Source: Rachicladosporium sp. CCFEE 5018 (lineage: Eukaryota > Ascomycota > Dothideomycetes > Cladosporiales > Cladosporiaceae). Taken from it: a stretch of 64,000 bases of DNA. How positions within the stretch are numbered: the stretch's first letter is position 1; each line of letters starts with the position of its first letter. The stretch is from the NCBI GenBank assembly GCA_002077045.2, contig KZ111147.1:958320-1022319 (forward strand), read 5' to 3'. The notes under the pieces are model-generated. The model worked only from the letters and a program-made list of their open reading frames with translations. It was not told the origin of the DNA and ran no database searches. Made by a program: the position numbers and the translations under genes. Below, piece by piece: positions 9,558-19,038 of this stretch.

Positions 9558-10935
9558 ATGCTCTCCGGCATCCTCCTCTTCAATCAGAAGGGTGAGCTTC
9601 TCATTCTCCGCGCCTTCAGGCAAGACATGCGGCCCCGCCTCGCAGACGTCTTTCGCATACAAGTGATCAGCAACGCCCAGATCCGTTCTCCTATCCTCAC
9701 GCTGGGAAGTACGACCTTCTCCCACATTAAAAGTGAGAACATCTACATAGTTGGCGTTTCTAAGGGGAACGTCAACTCAGCCCTCGTTTTCGAGTTCCTG
9801 TACAAACTCGTCAGTCTGGGAAGGAGCTACTTCGGGAGGTTCGATGAGGAGGCTGTGAAGAGCAACTTCGTCATGGTATATGAGTTGCTTGACGAGATTC
9901 TGGACTTTGGGTATCCTCAGAACACCGAGACAGAGACATTGAAGATGTATATCACGACAGAAGGGGTGAAGTCGCAGAGGCCAACGCCGGAGGATAGTAG
10001 CAAGATCACGATGCAGGCTACTGGAGCGTTGTCTTGGAGGCGAGACAATATCAAATACCGCAAGAACGAGGCGTTTGTGGATGTCATTGAGGATGTGAAC
10101 TTGCTCGTGTCTGCGACGGGCACAGTGCTGCGAGCCGATGTCAATGGTGCGATCGAGATGCGTGCATACTTGTCTGATACGCCCGAATGTAAATTCGGCC
10201 TCAATGATCGCCTTACGCTTGGTGAGACGGGCGCAGATACCACGCTCGGAGCAGCACCAGTGGGCAACATGCACGGCAACAAGGCGTCCAAAGCAGCTGC
10301 TGGTTCCGTCACCCTCGAGGACGTCTCCTTGCATCAATGCGTCAAGCTCTCCTCATTCACCTCCGACCGCACTATCTCGTTCATCCCGCCGGATGGCAGC
10401 TTCCAGCTTATGACCTATCGCGCCACCGAGAACGTCAATCTCCCCTTCAAAGTCCAGGCCATTGTCAACGAAGTCGGCAAAACCAAAGTGGAGTACAGTA
10501 TCGCAATCAAAGCGAATTATGGCTCGAAGCTCTTCGCCACAAACGTTGTAGTCAAGATTCCCACGCCGCTCAACACAGCAGACATCAGCTCGCGGACTTC
10601 ACAAGGTAAGGCGAAGTATGAGCCGTCCGAGAACGCCATCGTTTGGAAGATCGCACGCTTTACTGGGCAAAGCGAATTTGTGCTAAGTGCGGAGGCGAGC
10701 TTGAGTGCAATGACGAATCAGAAAGCTTGGAGTCGTCCGCCACTGAGTATGCAGTTCTCGCTGTTGATGTTTACTAGTAGTGGATTGCTTGTGAGGTACT
10801 TGAAAGTGTTTGAGAAGAGTAATTACAGCAGTGTGAAGTGGGTGAGGTATATGACCAGGGCGGGGAGCTACGAGATAAGGTAAGTCGAGTGATGATGTGA
10901 CAGTGACTCAAGGCTGACTGAAAGCCAGATTCTGA
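9558..10935 (+). CDS. APM4: AP-2 complex subunit mu, copy A
   Basis: Exons are 9558-10879 and a 7-nt last exon 10929-10935 (49-bp intron), for 442 residues. The start MLSGILLFNQKGELL is typical of mu adaptins. Residues 1-140 form the longin-like N-terminal domain and about 165-441 the mu homology domain (WRRDNIKYRKNEAFVDVIE; FIPPDGSFQLMTYR; VKWVRYMTRAGSYEIRF at the end). The last splice is needed to give the final Arg-Phe. AP-2 selects cargo and binds PIP2 during clathrin endocytosis at the plasma membrane. The protein differs from copy B at only two positions that I can see (SDTP/SGTP and RTSQ/RTYQ) although the DNA differs heavily, so both copies are under strong constraint. Confidence 0.92.
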
Positions 10936-11096
10936 GGAGTGAAGGCCTTGGAAGTGAAGCATGGAGCTCCTAGGTGCTGACTCGAAGTGCGACTGCTGAA
11001 GGTGAGCATTAGCGTCACCTTGTCTTCCGCTTCTGTTCCAACCAACATACCTATACCACACGATTACGTTGGCATCCTGCTCCAAGCCAGCTCAAC

Positions 11097-12522
11097 ATGG
11101 AAGATACCACGTCAGACATGGACGTCACACTGTCTCCAACATTGGCTGCCAAAGAAGCCGAGCTCGAGGATGTTGAAACGCAGTTGGCGCACATGAGCTA
11201 CGGAAGTCGCGTACCTGCCGTGTGGATTTCGGAAGCTCTCGATAAGCTGCACAGCCAACCGAAGGTAAGATCGCGATCACGGAGTAACATGTTCAGGGCT
11301 GTAACGCTGATCATATCCACAGGGTCATCTGGATGTCGGCACCGTGCTCGTCATTCTTGACATCAACGACTTCAGCAAAGCCTGTCGAGTTCACTCGTAC
11401 AACATCTTCGCGCACACTCGGTTGAGGGAAGCGTGCAAGAAACTTGCTTCCAGGCCACCGCATCAGGGCATCGACTATCTGCTCGTACTCGAAGGCAAGG
11501 ATGACATGCCTGTGCTTGTTCCGAGGCCTCTCTCCTACGACGTACGTAGTGACAATGCTGCGGAGGTCAGCTACTCTGAGCCCGCTCAACATGCCGACGA
11601 CGCGCATTTCGACAACGAGACAGGTGAGAGCTGGTCACGCTATTACGACATCTTCCTCCGCATCATTTCAGGCAGAGACAGCAAGAGCATTGGGATCTCC
11701 CGCGACAATCTCGACCTCGCCCTGCGTCAAATTACCGCCCTCGTTGATGTTGCGAAAGCACATCATTGCGCAATCCCAATGATTGCCGAAAAGTTGATGG
11801 TGACATTTCACGGCTACGGAGGCAGACTCTACACAGCAGTCGGCCAGGATCCCATACGCTGGTGTAAGCTGGGTATGGACTTACAAGATGAGCCTCTGTA
11901 CAAAGAGGCCTTCATCCACCTAGTCGGCGCATACGACAGCATCTACGGCAAGACCACCGAGCTGCCCTCGCAGCACGACATCCTCCCGCTCAGCGTTCAG
12001 GGCATGATCGCAGCCGAAGCCCGAGAGCTGAAAGACAAGCGCATGAACATCGATCTGCTGCTGCAGAGTATGTCCGTCCTCCGTACAGCGAAAGGTAAGA
12101 CTGCCTTCGTCAGTCACTACGACGACGATCCAGCCGCTTGCGACTTAGTCAATCTCTTCCGCGACTACATGACTGACCACATCCGGCATCTGCGCTGGGA
12201 CGCGCCGCTCGAGCCCACCCATCTCTGCAATCACGCCGAGGGCTGCAACACCGTCGCTGGCTTCTATCGCATCATCTTCCGTGGGAGGCACGCGTACATG
12301 CGGTACGAGGATGTGATGAAGCATTGGAACATGGGGTTGGAAGGTGACGACGCGGAGACCGTAAAGAGTACGCTGAAGAAGCTCAAGGAGACCGCCAAGA
12401 AGTATGTGCAGCCGCTTGTGGTGAGTCACTTGCAGGCTAGCGGGAGTGAGGAGCTGCGTTACCTCACTTGTGTGAAGGTTGAGGCGGAGGACTACCCGTG
12501 GCTTGCTGAGGGAGATGCATGA
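11097..12522 (+). CDS. Conserved fungal protein of unknown function, copy A
   Basis: Exons are 11097-11264 and 11323-12522 (58-bp intron), giving 455 residues. The start is the ATG in CAACATGG, shared with copy B. The second exon begins GHLDVGTVLVILD, followed by a region with SYNIFAHTRLREAC, an acidic low-complexity stretch around residues 135-150, then a helical half (FLRIISGRDSKSIGISRDNL; CKLGMDLQDEPLYKEAFIHL; DYMTDHIRHLRW) and a C-terminal segment of charged helices. The layout loosely recalls fungal BTB-type proteins, but I cannot point to a safe BTB signature, so no domain is claimed. Exon lengths equal those of copy B, and substitutions between copies are largely silent, so it is a real gene. 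Confidence 0.75.
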
Positions 12523-12577
12523 GCATCTGGCGCCCATGCAGGCTGCGAAAGATTTCATGAAAGGCTACTTCGTTAGT

Positions 12578-13855
12578 CTATAGCCTGATCCCACCAACAA
12601 GCTCAATGCAAGTCTCCAACGTACTCTCCATCTCACCCACCCTTTCCTTCAGACCTCTGTTCTCTCGCCTCAACTGCTCCACAGTCGCCCACGCTGAGAT
12701 CTCGTCCCCCTCCCTGAAGTACGTCCCCGCACTACTAGCAGGCGACCAAGGCGTCGCGTTCCCGCCCCCCGAACCCTCGTGCGAGAACACCGACTCCTCA
12801 GCATCAGACTCAAAGCCAGAGTCCGAAGCCGTCGAAGTCGTGCCTGAAGTTCTCGCGCGTCGTCTTGGCTCACAAGGCGTCTCGGGGAGGTTTTTGCTAC
12901 GACTCCGCGACGCAGATCGCAGCTCATGCACCTTCATCTTCTCTGCTGTCAGCTGGTCGGCAAGTTCACGCATCGCTTGCTCCTGCTCCTGTGCTCGGCG
13001 GGCCATGTCTTCGAGCTGCAGCTTCAGATGCCGGGAGCGAGTTTCGGCTTCTTCGACTTCTTCGCGTTGGGCTTCGAGCTCGGGCTGCACGGATGCCACG
13101 AGGTCGACTTTGGCCTTGTAGGCTATTTGCATTCGCTCGAGCAGCGACGTGGCGTTCAGTAAGAGGTCGTTGAACGCGTTCGGGGTCAGGTCATCGGAGC
13201 GGCCGTGAGGAAAGAGAGCGGTGTGGACGTTGAGCGTTAAGAGATCGTCTGGCTCTGTTGCTGGTGTTGACACCGGCACTATGGGCGAAGTGGTAACCCT
13301 TCGTGAGAACCAGCTCGTCTTGCTCGTGGACTGAGGCGTCTGGTGGATCATGCTCGTTTGTCTCGAACGAGGTGATGGCCGTTCGGTGAATGATGGTCGA
13401 TACTCCATGATGAACTCGGTCTCTTCTTTCTCCTTGGTTGGACTGGACGCAGCGACACCTAGACGAACCGGCGCAGACTCGCCGTTGAAGAGATCACCGA
13501 AGAGTCGGTTGGGAGAATGCTGTCTGGGCTCTGCCGATGCTGAATTGCTGCTGCTGTTGAGTCTAGGCACGTATGCTGCGATCGACTTTGCGCGAGAGTG
13601 AAGCAATGATCCAGATCTCGTAAGTGCAGATGCAGCAGGCTGTGAAGTCGTGATCGATGACAAAAGTCGCGACGTCAAGGCTGGCCGTGCTGCGAGTACT
13701 GGTGGTGACGGTAGCTGTAGACTTTGATAGTCGGATGCTTCAAGATCGAAACCGTGGTAGCCTGTGGACGAGGAGGATATATTGCGATATGAGGGAGTTC
13801 GGTATCGATCCGGAGACGTGCTCGCCGTGCGAGGTGGAGCAGGGAGATTCGCCAT
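12578..13855 (-). CDS. Coiled-coil fungal protein of unknown function, copy A
   Basis: A single exon encodes 425 residues from the ATG at 13853-13855. The N-terminal half is Ser/Pro-rich and likely disordered. From about residue 225 it forms a long coiled coil (LLLNATSLLERMQIAYKAK through MRELADQLTAEKMKVHELR). A basic Ser/Arg patch and an acidic segment (SDSGFESDAEESVFSHEG) follow, and a second short coiled coil ends the protein (ATVEQLRRENRGLKERVGEM). This suggests a scaffold or cytoskeleton/septum-associated role, but no family is recognised. The stop lies only 55 bp from the stop of the convergent neighbour. Copies A and B are about 2% different, much less than their neighbours. Confidence 0.75.
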   Translation of the reverse strand: MANLPAPPRTASTSPDRYRTPSYRNISSSSTGYHGFDLEASDYQSLQLPSPPVLAARPALTSRLLSSITTSQPAASALTRSGSLLHSRAKSIAAYVPRLNSSSNSASAEPRQHSPNRLFGDLFNGESAPVRLGVAASSPTKEKEETEFIMEYRPSFTERPSPRSRQTSMIHQTPQSTSKTSWFSRRVTTSPIVPVSTPATEPDDLLTLNVHTALFPHGRSDDLTPNAFNDLLLNATSLLERMQIAYKAKVDLVASVQPELEAQREEVEEAETRSRHLKLQLEDMARRAQEQEQAMRELADQLTAEKMKVHELRSASRSRSKNLPETPCEPRRRARTSGTTSTASDSGFESDAEESVFSHEGSGGGNATPWSPASSAGTYFREGDEISAWATVEQLRRENRGLKERVGEMESTLETCIELVGGIRL

Positions 13856-14466
13856 TATTGGTGGCGTTGAAGTTGCTGTCGCAGATAGATCTGGATACTA
13901 GACTTCTGGTGGTGGTCCGAGACGGTAGGTGATTGTTGTCTTGCTCGCGTGACCAGCTGCTGCACTTGATGATGTACTCCTAGTCGATCGGTATGATGCT
14001 CCAGTGTTCTAGTCGATTCCTCCAATCCTGCCTTCGAAATGTTGAGACAACTCGGCTCGACCGAATCCAGACCTCTCACAAGTGGTTCAGCAACGCCACA
14101 TCGACAGTTGCTATCTTGGGGTCTCAGATTGAGTGCCAAAGTTTGGCTGGCGGAGATGAGCTTGCCAAGAGTTCAATGTTGCGAACAGGGAATGATGACC
14201 AACAAAGGGATTGGACGTTGTCAAGAGAACGTACCAAACCACAGCGAAAGCGATGCTCGTGCAGTAATGGTCACACAACATCGATGCGAGTGTATATCGA
14301 TCATTCGTGGTGGAGTCGCGTTTCCCAGCCCTACCTGCCACCTGTGGCTGGGGTGTCCACAGGGCTGGGAACGTTGAAACGGCGCGCGACAAATTGCGAT
14401 TTCCTCACGCGTCCGACCGCTCGTCGCGTGAATCATGCTTGTGAGGCGCGATGAGAATTGTTGTGG
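13856..14466. other. Intergenic region, 0.6 kb (copy A)
   Basis: This is the upstream region of the coiled-coil gene. A minus-strand frame across 13855-14139 is open in A but frameshifted against B, so it is not counted as coding. Nothing else is recognised. Confidence 0.5.
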
Positions 14467-15192
14467 TTATGTGTTGCCGCGAAAGTCGTGAGGAAGTGCA
14501 AGTCGCCTTCGGAATGCAGGCTTAGCCTGTGCAGAGAACGGTGGTAGCATTATCAACTCACGCAATAGCGCTCTCCAGGCTGATAACCACCAATCATCGC
14601 CATCTCTTCTCCAGGCTCTCGTCTTACGACTTGAAAGCTGATGAAAAGTGTGTTGCAGACCATCGAGTGATGGTTGTGATCCATCAAAAATTGCCCCGCT
14701 GAGGTACCCGAAGGCAACTCATAGTGATCCCTCACCGCGCTGTGCAATGCAGGAGGTCTCACTAAATCAAAGGCAATGGTGAGCGCCCAGATTCCGAGAA
14801 CTGTGATGAGTTAGTGATGGGACTTGAAGGGTAGGGGGTGGAATGGGTACTGACGGTAAGTATGAAGTAGGAACAAAACAGATCTCGAGAAACAGAGATA
14901 CAAGTCCAACTCGCAGTGGAACGTGCTCACCTCCGCTCGCCGCAGCTTGGCAACCGCTGCAAGCCTCAGGCATTCCGCCAGCTTGGAGCAGTGCGTCTGT
15001 GGATGGACTGTCTATCATGATGGTACCCCTCTCGAATGCCTCGCGGTAGTTTTCTTTGATCGCTGGTGTGCGTCGATTTTGATCCGGTATCATGTAGCTG
15101 ATCAGTCGCCCAGATCTACTTATCAACACCATCGATGTCACAGCAACAGTGTGCTTGAACCATCGCCACGAAGACATCCTTGACACTGGCAT
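14467..15192 (-). CDS. Small protein with hydrophobic segments, unknown function, copy A (intact)
   Basis: Exons on the minus strand are proposed as 14931-15192, 14562-14800 and 14467-14526 with introns of 130 and 35 bp; phases fit and give 186 residues. The second intron is short and is the least certain part: if not spliced, the protein ends CVS at 14553. The N-terminus MSSWRWFKHTVAVTSMVLIS is basic and hydrophobic, possibly a targeting or membrane segment. The second exon starts VLGIWALTIAFDLVRPPALH and contains MDHNHHSMVCNTLFISFQVV. I recognise no family. The homeologous copy (about 34990-35290) has lost the acceptor, has a 2-nt insertion and lacks a recognisable first exon. Part of exon 2 (14605-14652) resembles the dispersed element at 5202 and 55139. 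Confidence 0.45.
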
Positions 15193-15199
15193 CTACAGC

Positions 15200-15313
15200 A
15201 TGAGACGTCGCGCGCGTCTGCCAGCGCTTGAATGGCAGTGGCCCCGTCATGCGGCATACAGGTTCAGCCTGATACTTCGACGAACGCTCGGCCAAGGATC
15301 TCCTCCGGCTTGA
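15200..15313 (+). promoter_or_regulatory. Upstream ORF overlapping the exonuclease start, copy A
   Basis: ATG at 15200 opens a 37-codon frame (MRRRARLPALEWQWP...) that overlaps the main ATG at 15232 in another frame and stops at 15311-15313. Copy B keeps the same start, stop and length (35510-35623), with mostly silent changes in this frame. Confidence 0.4.
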
Positions 15314-16761
15314 GTTACAGAATTTCTCGGGAAGGACGACCTAAATACTGGACCCACTCCCTCTACCATGGACCAGATGGCGAGAAGGTCGATCTTCAGT
15401 ATTGCCGAACTCTCAAGCAATCCGAAGAGGTCGCCAAGAAGTTCCTCACGGAGAAAGTCGTCGGCTTCGATCTCGAATGGGTTGCTGAGAACAAGCGCCG
15501 GGGCGTCAAAGGCATTGCAGTCAAGCTCAATGTCTCCCTCATCCAGGTGGCGTCCGAGACGACGAGCGCACTCTTCCATATCGCGATGCACTCCGGGACG
15601 ACCACTGCGCAGCTCATCGCGCCCAGTCTACGTCGCTTGATTGAGTCTCGATCAATTTTGAAAGTAGGCGTCAACATCCTCAACTGCCACTTGTACAAGG
15701 TTGCCACCAGTCCACTCATTGCACGGCGACGGAACAGTCAATACGGTGGCCTCGTGGCGCTGGCTTGCATCACACTCGATCACATGCATCTTCCACTGTC
15801 GAAAGACAAGAAGATTCGCTGTGGTCGATGGGACCAAGATCTGAGCTCCAGTCAGAAGAAGTACGCTGCTGACGATGCTTACGTGGGGTTCCATCTCTAT
15901 CACAAGATGAACACTGATCGATTGAACATGGACAAGGTGCCGCAGCATCCGAGAGTGACTGATATTGAGATCGTGAATGGGGAGATTGTAACGGTTTCGA
16001 GGGAGTACAGGGAGCCTCCGAGATGTTCCGACATTGACCAGCAGCCCGTCGAGATGGATCACACTGCTCATGCTTTGCCACACGATGTGCAACATGTCGT
16101 TGTACGCGTTCAAGTCGACCACCACCAAGACGAGTCAATCGAGACTTTAGACATGACGGGTGCAGGCGCTCCGATCGTGCGCAAAATGCAGGTTAGCGAG
16201 TCCTTTACGACCAAAGCAGGCATGCTCGGTCTGGAAGACGATGACAGTGATGACTTTGACGATGATGTTGACGACTCATTTATGACTGTAGTACCAATGG
16301 AGGAAATCCGTTACCCGGAACTGCCTGCGTTGGAAGCAGATGATGAAACACTTACGAACAGAAGGGACAGTGGGAACGCGCAGGAGATGCAGTCTGCGGA
16401 TGCGATTGAGCCTTTGCATCCTCTCAGCGAAGACTCACACTTGCCTGAGGTTCTTCATGACGAGCCGGTACCGAGCACACATTGCCTGACTACAGAAGGG
16501 GGACCGCCTCCTGCTCCCATCATGACCGGACTGACAAAACGCCTTTACTCCGCCCTTTGCGCACTTCGCATCAGACTACAAATCACCCAGCACCCTACCG
16601 CGAGCGACGCAGTACTCAGCGACCTCGCGTGGATCCTACCTCGCAGCATGTACGAGCTGTCCTTCGCACCTGGCGGCGATGCTTTTGCCGACCTCCTGGC
16701 GGACCGAGATGTCCGCCTCATTGACTTCGTCAACAAACATGCGCCAATATCTGTGTCCTGA
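15232..16761 (+). CDS. 3'-5' exonuclease (RNase D/WRN-type DEDD), copy A with Exo II deletion
   Basis: A single exon encodes 509 residues. The Exo I motif is VVGFDLEWVAE near residue 80, and Exo III is KKYAADDAYVGFHLYHKM near 210. The middle motif is missing: where copy B reads VGVNILNADAKRLARNF and continues to MELSHLYKV, this copy reads VGVNILNCHLYKV, a 60-bp in-frame loss removing 21 residues including the Asp expected for Exo II metal binding. The family trims nucleic acid 3' ends using two metal ions held by four acidic residues, so this copy is predicted to be inactive. The C-terminal half is acidic and disordered (DDDSDDFDDDVDDSF). A conserved upstream ORF overlaps the start. Which cellular substrate is used is not known. 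Confidence 0.8.
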   Translation: MAVAPSCGIQVQPDTSTNARPRISSGLSYRISREGRPKYWTHSLYHGPDGEKVDLQYCRTLKQSEEVAKKFLTEKVVGFDLEWVAENKRRGVKGIAVKLNVSLIQVASETTSALFHIAMHSGTTTAQLIAPSLRRLIESRSILKVGVNILNCHLYKVATSPLIARRRNSQYGGLVALACITLDHMHLPLSKDKKIRCGRWDQDLSSSQKKYAADDAYVGFHLYHKMNTDRLNMDKVPQHPRVTDIEIVNGEIVTVSREYREPPRCSDIDQQPVEMDHTAHALPHDVQHVVVRVQVDHHQDESIETLDMTGAGAPIVRKMQVSESFTTKAGMLGLEDDDSDDFDDDVDDSFMTVVPMEEIRYPELPALEADDETLTNRRDSGNAQEMQSADAIEPLHPLSEDSHLPEVLHDEPVPSTHCLTTEGGPPPAPIMTGLTKRLYSALCALRIRLQITQHPTASDAVLSDLAWILPRSMYELSFAPGGDAFADLLADRDVRLIDFVNKHAPISVS

Positions 16762-16825
16762 CTGCACTCAATCTCCCCAGCCAATTTTACTCAGTCCCCA
16801 CTCGAGCACCCTCGACAGCCACAGC

Positions 16826-17431
16826 TCACACACTGGACTCTTGGTCTTCCTTCAGCTGCTCCCTCGGTACACGGCAGATGCAAGTGCTGTTGAAGTTCGT
16901 CTCCTTCGTCTGAATGCAGCGCAAGCAGCACAACTTCTCGTAGCCATTCTTCTTCCACTTGGCGATTAAGTTGGCATCGGCGTATTGGTTCTTCAGTAAC
17001 CAGTCATAGAGGGGTTTGGAAATCGCCTCTTTGGTGTAGTATAGATCGTAGATATAGCGAGAGCCTGTACATAGCAGCGTCGTTAGCCCACTCCTCCTCC
17101 ACATGCTTCTCCATCATGTAGGCCAAAGAGACAACGATCCTCTCACCTTTGACGCCCCATCTTCGAAGGGCAATTGCCTGATCGTGCAGCTTGCGCAACA
17201 TCGTCCCCCGCTTGTGTCTTCCATTCTGATCTAAAGCAGCACTCAAGGGTATAACCTACGCTGATGCGTGATCTGAAACACCGGCCATATCATCTCATGC
17301 TTCTTCTTGCCTTCATGCGAAGCATTCTCGGCATCTTTCATCTTGTTCTGAAACTCGAGGAGAGTGTCTTCGAGGTCCTCGAAGCCATCTGGCGGCGCTT
17401 TGCGCGCTTTAGCGGTGCGGATCGCGGGCAT
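16826..17431 (-). CDS. BUD31: Splicing factor Bud31/G10, copy A, frameshifted C-terminus
   Basis: Exons on the minus strand are 17260-17431 and 16826-17064 (195-bp intron). The protein starts MPAIRTAKARKAPPDGFEDL and carries the G10 core (KKKHEMIWPVFQITHQRSRY; YEKLCCLRCIQTKETNFNST; CICRVPREQLKEDQE). Then it ends ESSV at 136 residues instead of the family end IQCVSCGCRGC. Compared with copy B, one base is missing at about 16838, which shifts the frame and removes the last Cys-rich zinc-binding turn. Bud31 sits in the activated spliceosome, where its zinc clusters hold it against Prp8/Cef1. The lost CxxCxC segment is highly conserved in the family, so this copy is probably impaired, unless the missing base is an assembly error. 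Confidence 0.85.
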
Positions 17432-17656
17432 GATTGCGAGCTTGTTGGTAAGAAGGTGTCGAGAAGGCGAATATTGCAGTCGAGGCTGGCGCAAAGTGAT
17501 ATCTCCATGCGTTGATGACATAAGCCTCGCGCTGAAGAAGGTCCGGGCCGGGGGCTCCACTAGCGTGCAGTAAGCGAGCTCCACTCGAGGTTCACGACTG
17601 CAGCTCCATTGAACGAGCGTAGGGCAATCTCCAGGAGGCCAGGCGCCGTTGTCAAG

Positions 17657-18328
17657 ATGATCAATCCTACGTACCTCGCACAACGGACGCGCTCCTGTAC
17701 GTCGTCTGCCGTTGCGCACGTGCTGCTTCCAAGCTGACCGATCACTGCAGCCGCCAGCTTCCAAGATGCCCAGAAGAGAGTGATCAGATCATACCGGGAC
17801 TGGCTTCGATCTGTACGTACTCTGCGCTCCTACCAAAACGGTTTGAAGAGATGGGGAGGTTTTGAAGGACAGCAGGACATGAGGAACTGGTCGCGGCATT
17901 GGACACATACTGATTGCACAACAAAGGCCCCCGAAGTCCAGCAGATGTACTCCCTCAACATGCCCGTTTCCAACATCCGCACAAAGATACGACAAGAGTT
18001 TGAGCGACACCGATACGTGTCGAAGCTCCCGACGATCGATGTATTACTGTTCAACAGCCATCAGGAATATCAGGTATGAGATCCTCGGAACATATCGGCT
18101 ACCAGCACGGCAAGCGAAGGATGGTGGCTAACGACTGTCGCACAGGAAACACTCAACTACTGGAAACAACTCACACACGTGCTCAAGTACTTCCGAAGCG
18201 AAGAGGACAAGACTGCAGCACTACCAAAGAATTTCATTCAAGGTTTTCTCGAGGTACGTACAACCGAACAACCCCCCCTTCTCGCAGCCGTCGAACGCCT
18301 CGCTAACGCCACCTAGGGCCGTAATTGA
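17657..18328 (+). CDS. NDUFA6: Complex I LYR subunit (NDUFA6/B14, nuo14.8), copy A
   Basis: Five exons: 17657-17696, 17751-17812, 17927-18073, 18146-18253 and 18317-18328, giving 122 residues. The start is MINPTYLAQRTRSSASFQDA, followed by the LYR-like helix RVIRSYRDWLRSAPEVQQMY, then IRTKIRQEFERHRYV, DVLLFNSHQEYQETLNYWKQ and the end FIQGFLEGRN, all in the family order. The subunit sits on the matrix arm of mitochondrial NADH:ubiquinone oxidoreductase together with the acyl carrier protein. Intron 2 ends in AAG rather than CAG in both copies. The last exon adds only GRN and a stop. The gene is convergent with RPC19, 61 bp between stops. Confidence 0.9.
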
Positions 18329-18389
18329 GCGATCCCAGAACACCAAACTGTACATAGTCATACAAACTTCTCACGACCGCCACTCAGTC

Positions 18390-18968
18390 TCAGCTGTCTA
18401 CAAGCGTGGTCTCGCTGTTGCGAGAGGTATTGAAAGAATCGCGCGAGACTTTAAACTTGTCTTCTACGGCATCACAAAGGTCTGAGAGGTCGTCGAGACC
18501 TTTCCGGAGGACTTCGTAGACGCTCACGCCATCTGCAGTGAATTAGTCGAGAGCAGTAGGAAAAGTGCTCGGACATGGTGGAGATGCGTACCCCATGTCT
18601 GTATCCGCAAATGCAGCACGGCTTCTGAGGGATGTGGTATCGAGTAGCCGCAGAATTCGACATCAGGGCTAAGAAGCATGGTCAGCGCTGTGGAATGAGT
18701 GATGTAAGTGATTTAGTACATACTTCTTCGTGATCATGTAGCGTAGTGCGTTGCCCAGAGTGTGGTCTTCTTTCTCGAATGCGAAAGATGCTGCGGTGTC
18801 CGTTGAGCCAGGAAGCTGTCAATTTATCAGTGCCGTCACCAAGTCTGTGGTCTTGAACGAGTGCCATACAAGTCGCAATCTTTGACGTTCGGGCTTTACT
18901 TCGACTTCTGTTACTTCTGCACCAGGCGTCGCGTCCGCCATCTCCTCGTCGCCATTTGTTTGCGACAT
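18390..18968 (-). CDS. RPC19: RNA polymerases I and III subunit AC19 (Rpc19), copy A
   Basis: Four exons on the minus strand: 18870-18968, 18724-18815, 18592-18668 and 18390-18532, giving 136 residues. The N-terminus is acidic and variable (MSQTNGDEEMADATPG). The core is FEKEDHTLGNALRYMITKNP followed by DVEFCGYSIPHPSEAVLHLR, the alpha-like dimerisation fold, then GVSVYEVLRKGLDDLSDLCD. AC19 pairs with AC40 as the alpha-like heterodimer of Pol I and Pol III. Intron lengths are 51-60 bp. Exon lengths equal those of copy B. A stretch of about 220 bp covering exon 3, an intron and part of exon 4 is identical between copies, including intron bases. Confidence 0.92.
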
Positions 18969-19038
18969 CTCGTACAGCGATATTCCACACTTTCAAGATA
19001 GTTGTGATGTCCCGAACGTGCGACAGCCGCTCGATGCG

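Noticed and set aside
12606..13121. 171-codon plus-strand ORF
   Set aside because: Shadow of the Ser/Arg-rich coiled-coil gene on the other strand.
13855..14139. Minus-strand ORF upstream of the coiled-coil gene
   Set aside because: The frame is shifted between copies A and B, so it is not conserved coding sequence.
15255..15320. Intron joining the upstream ORF to the exonuclease frame
   Set aside because: The acceptor AG present in copy A (TTACAG) is absent in copy B (TTACAA), and the donor GTTCAG is poor.
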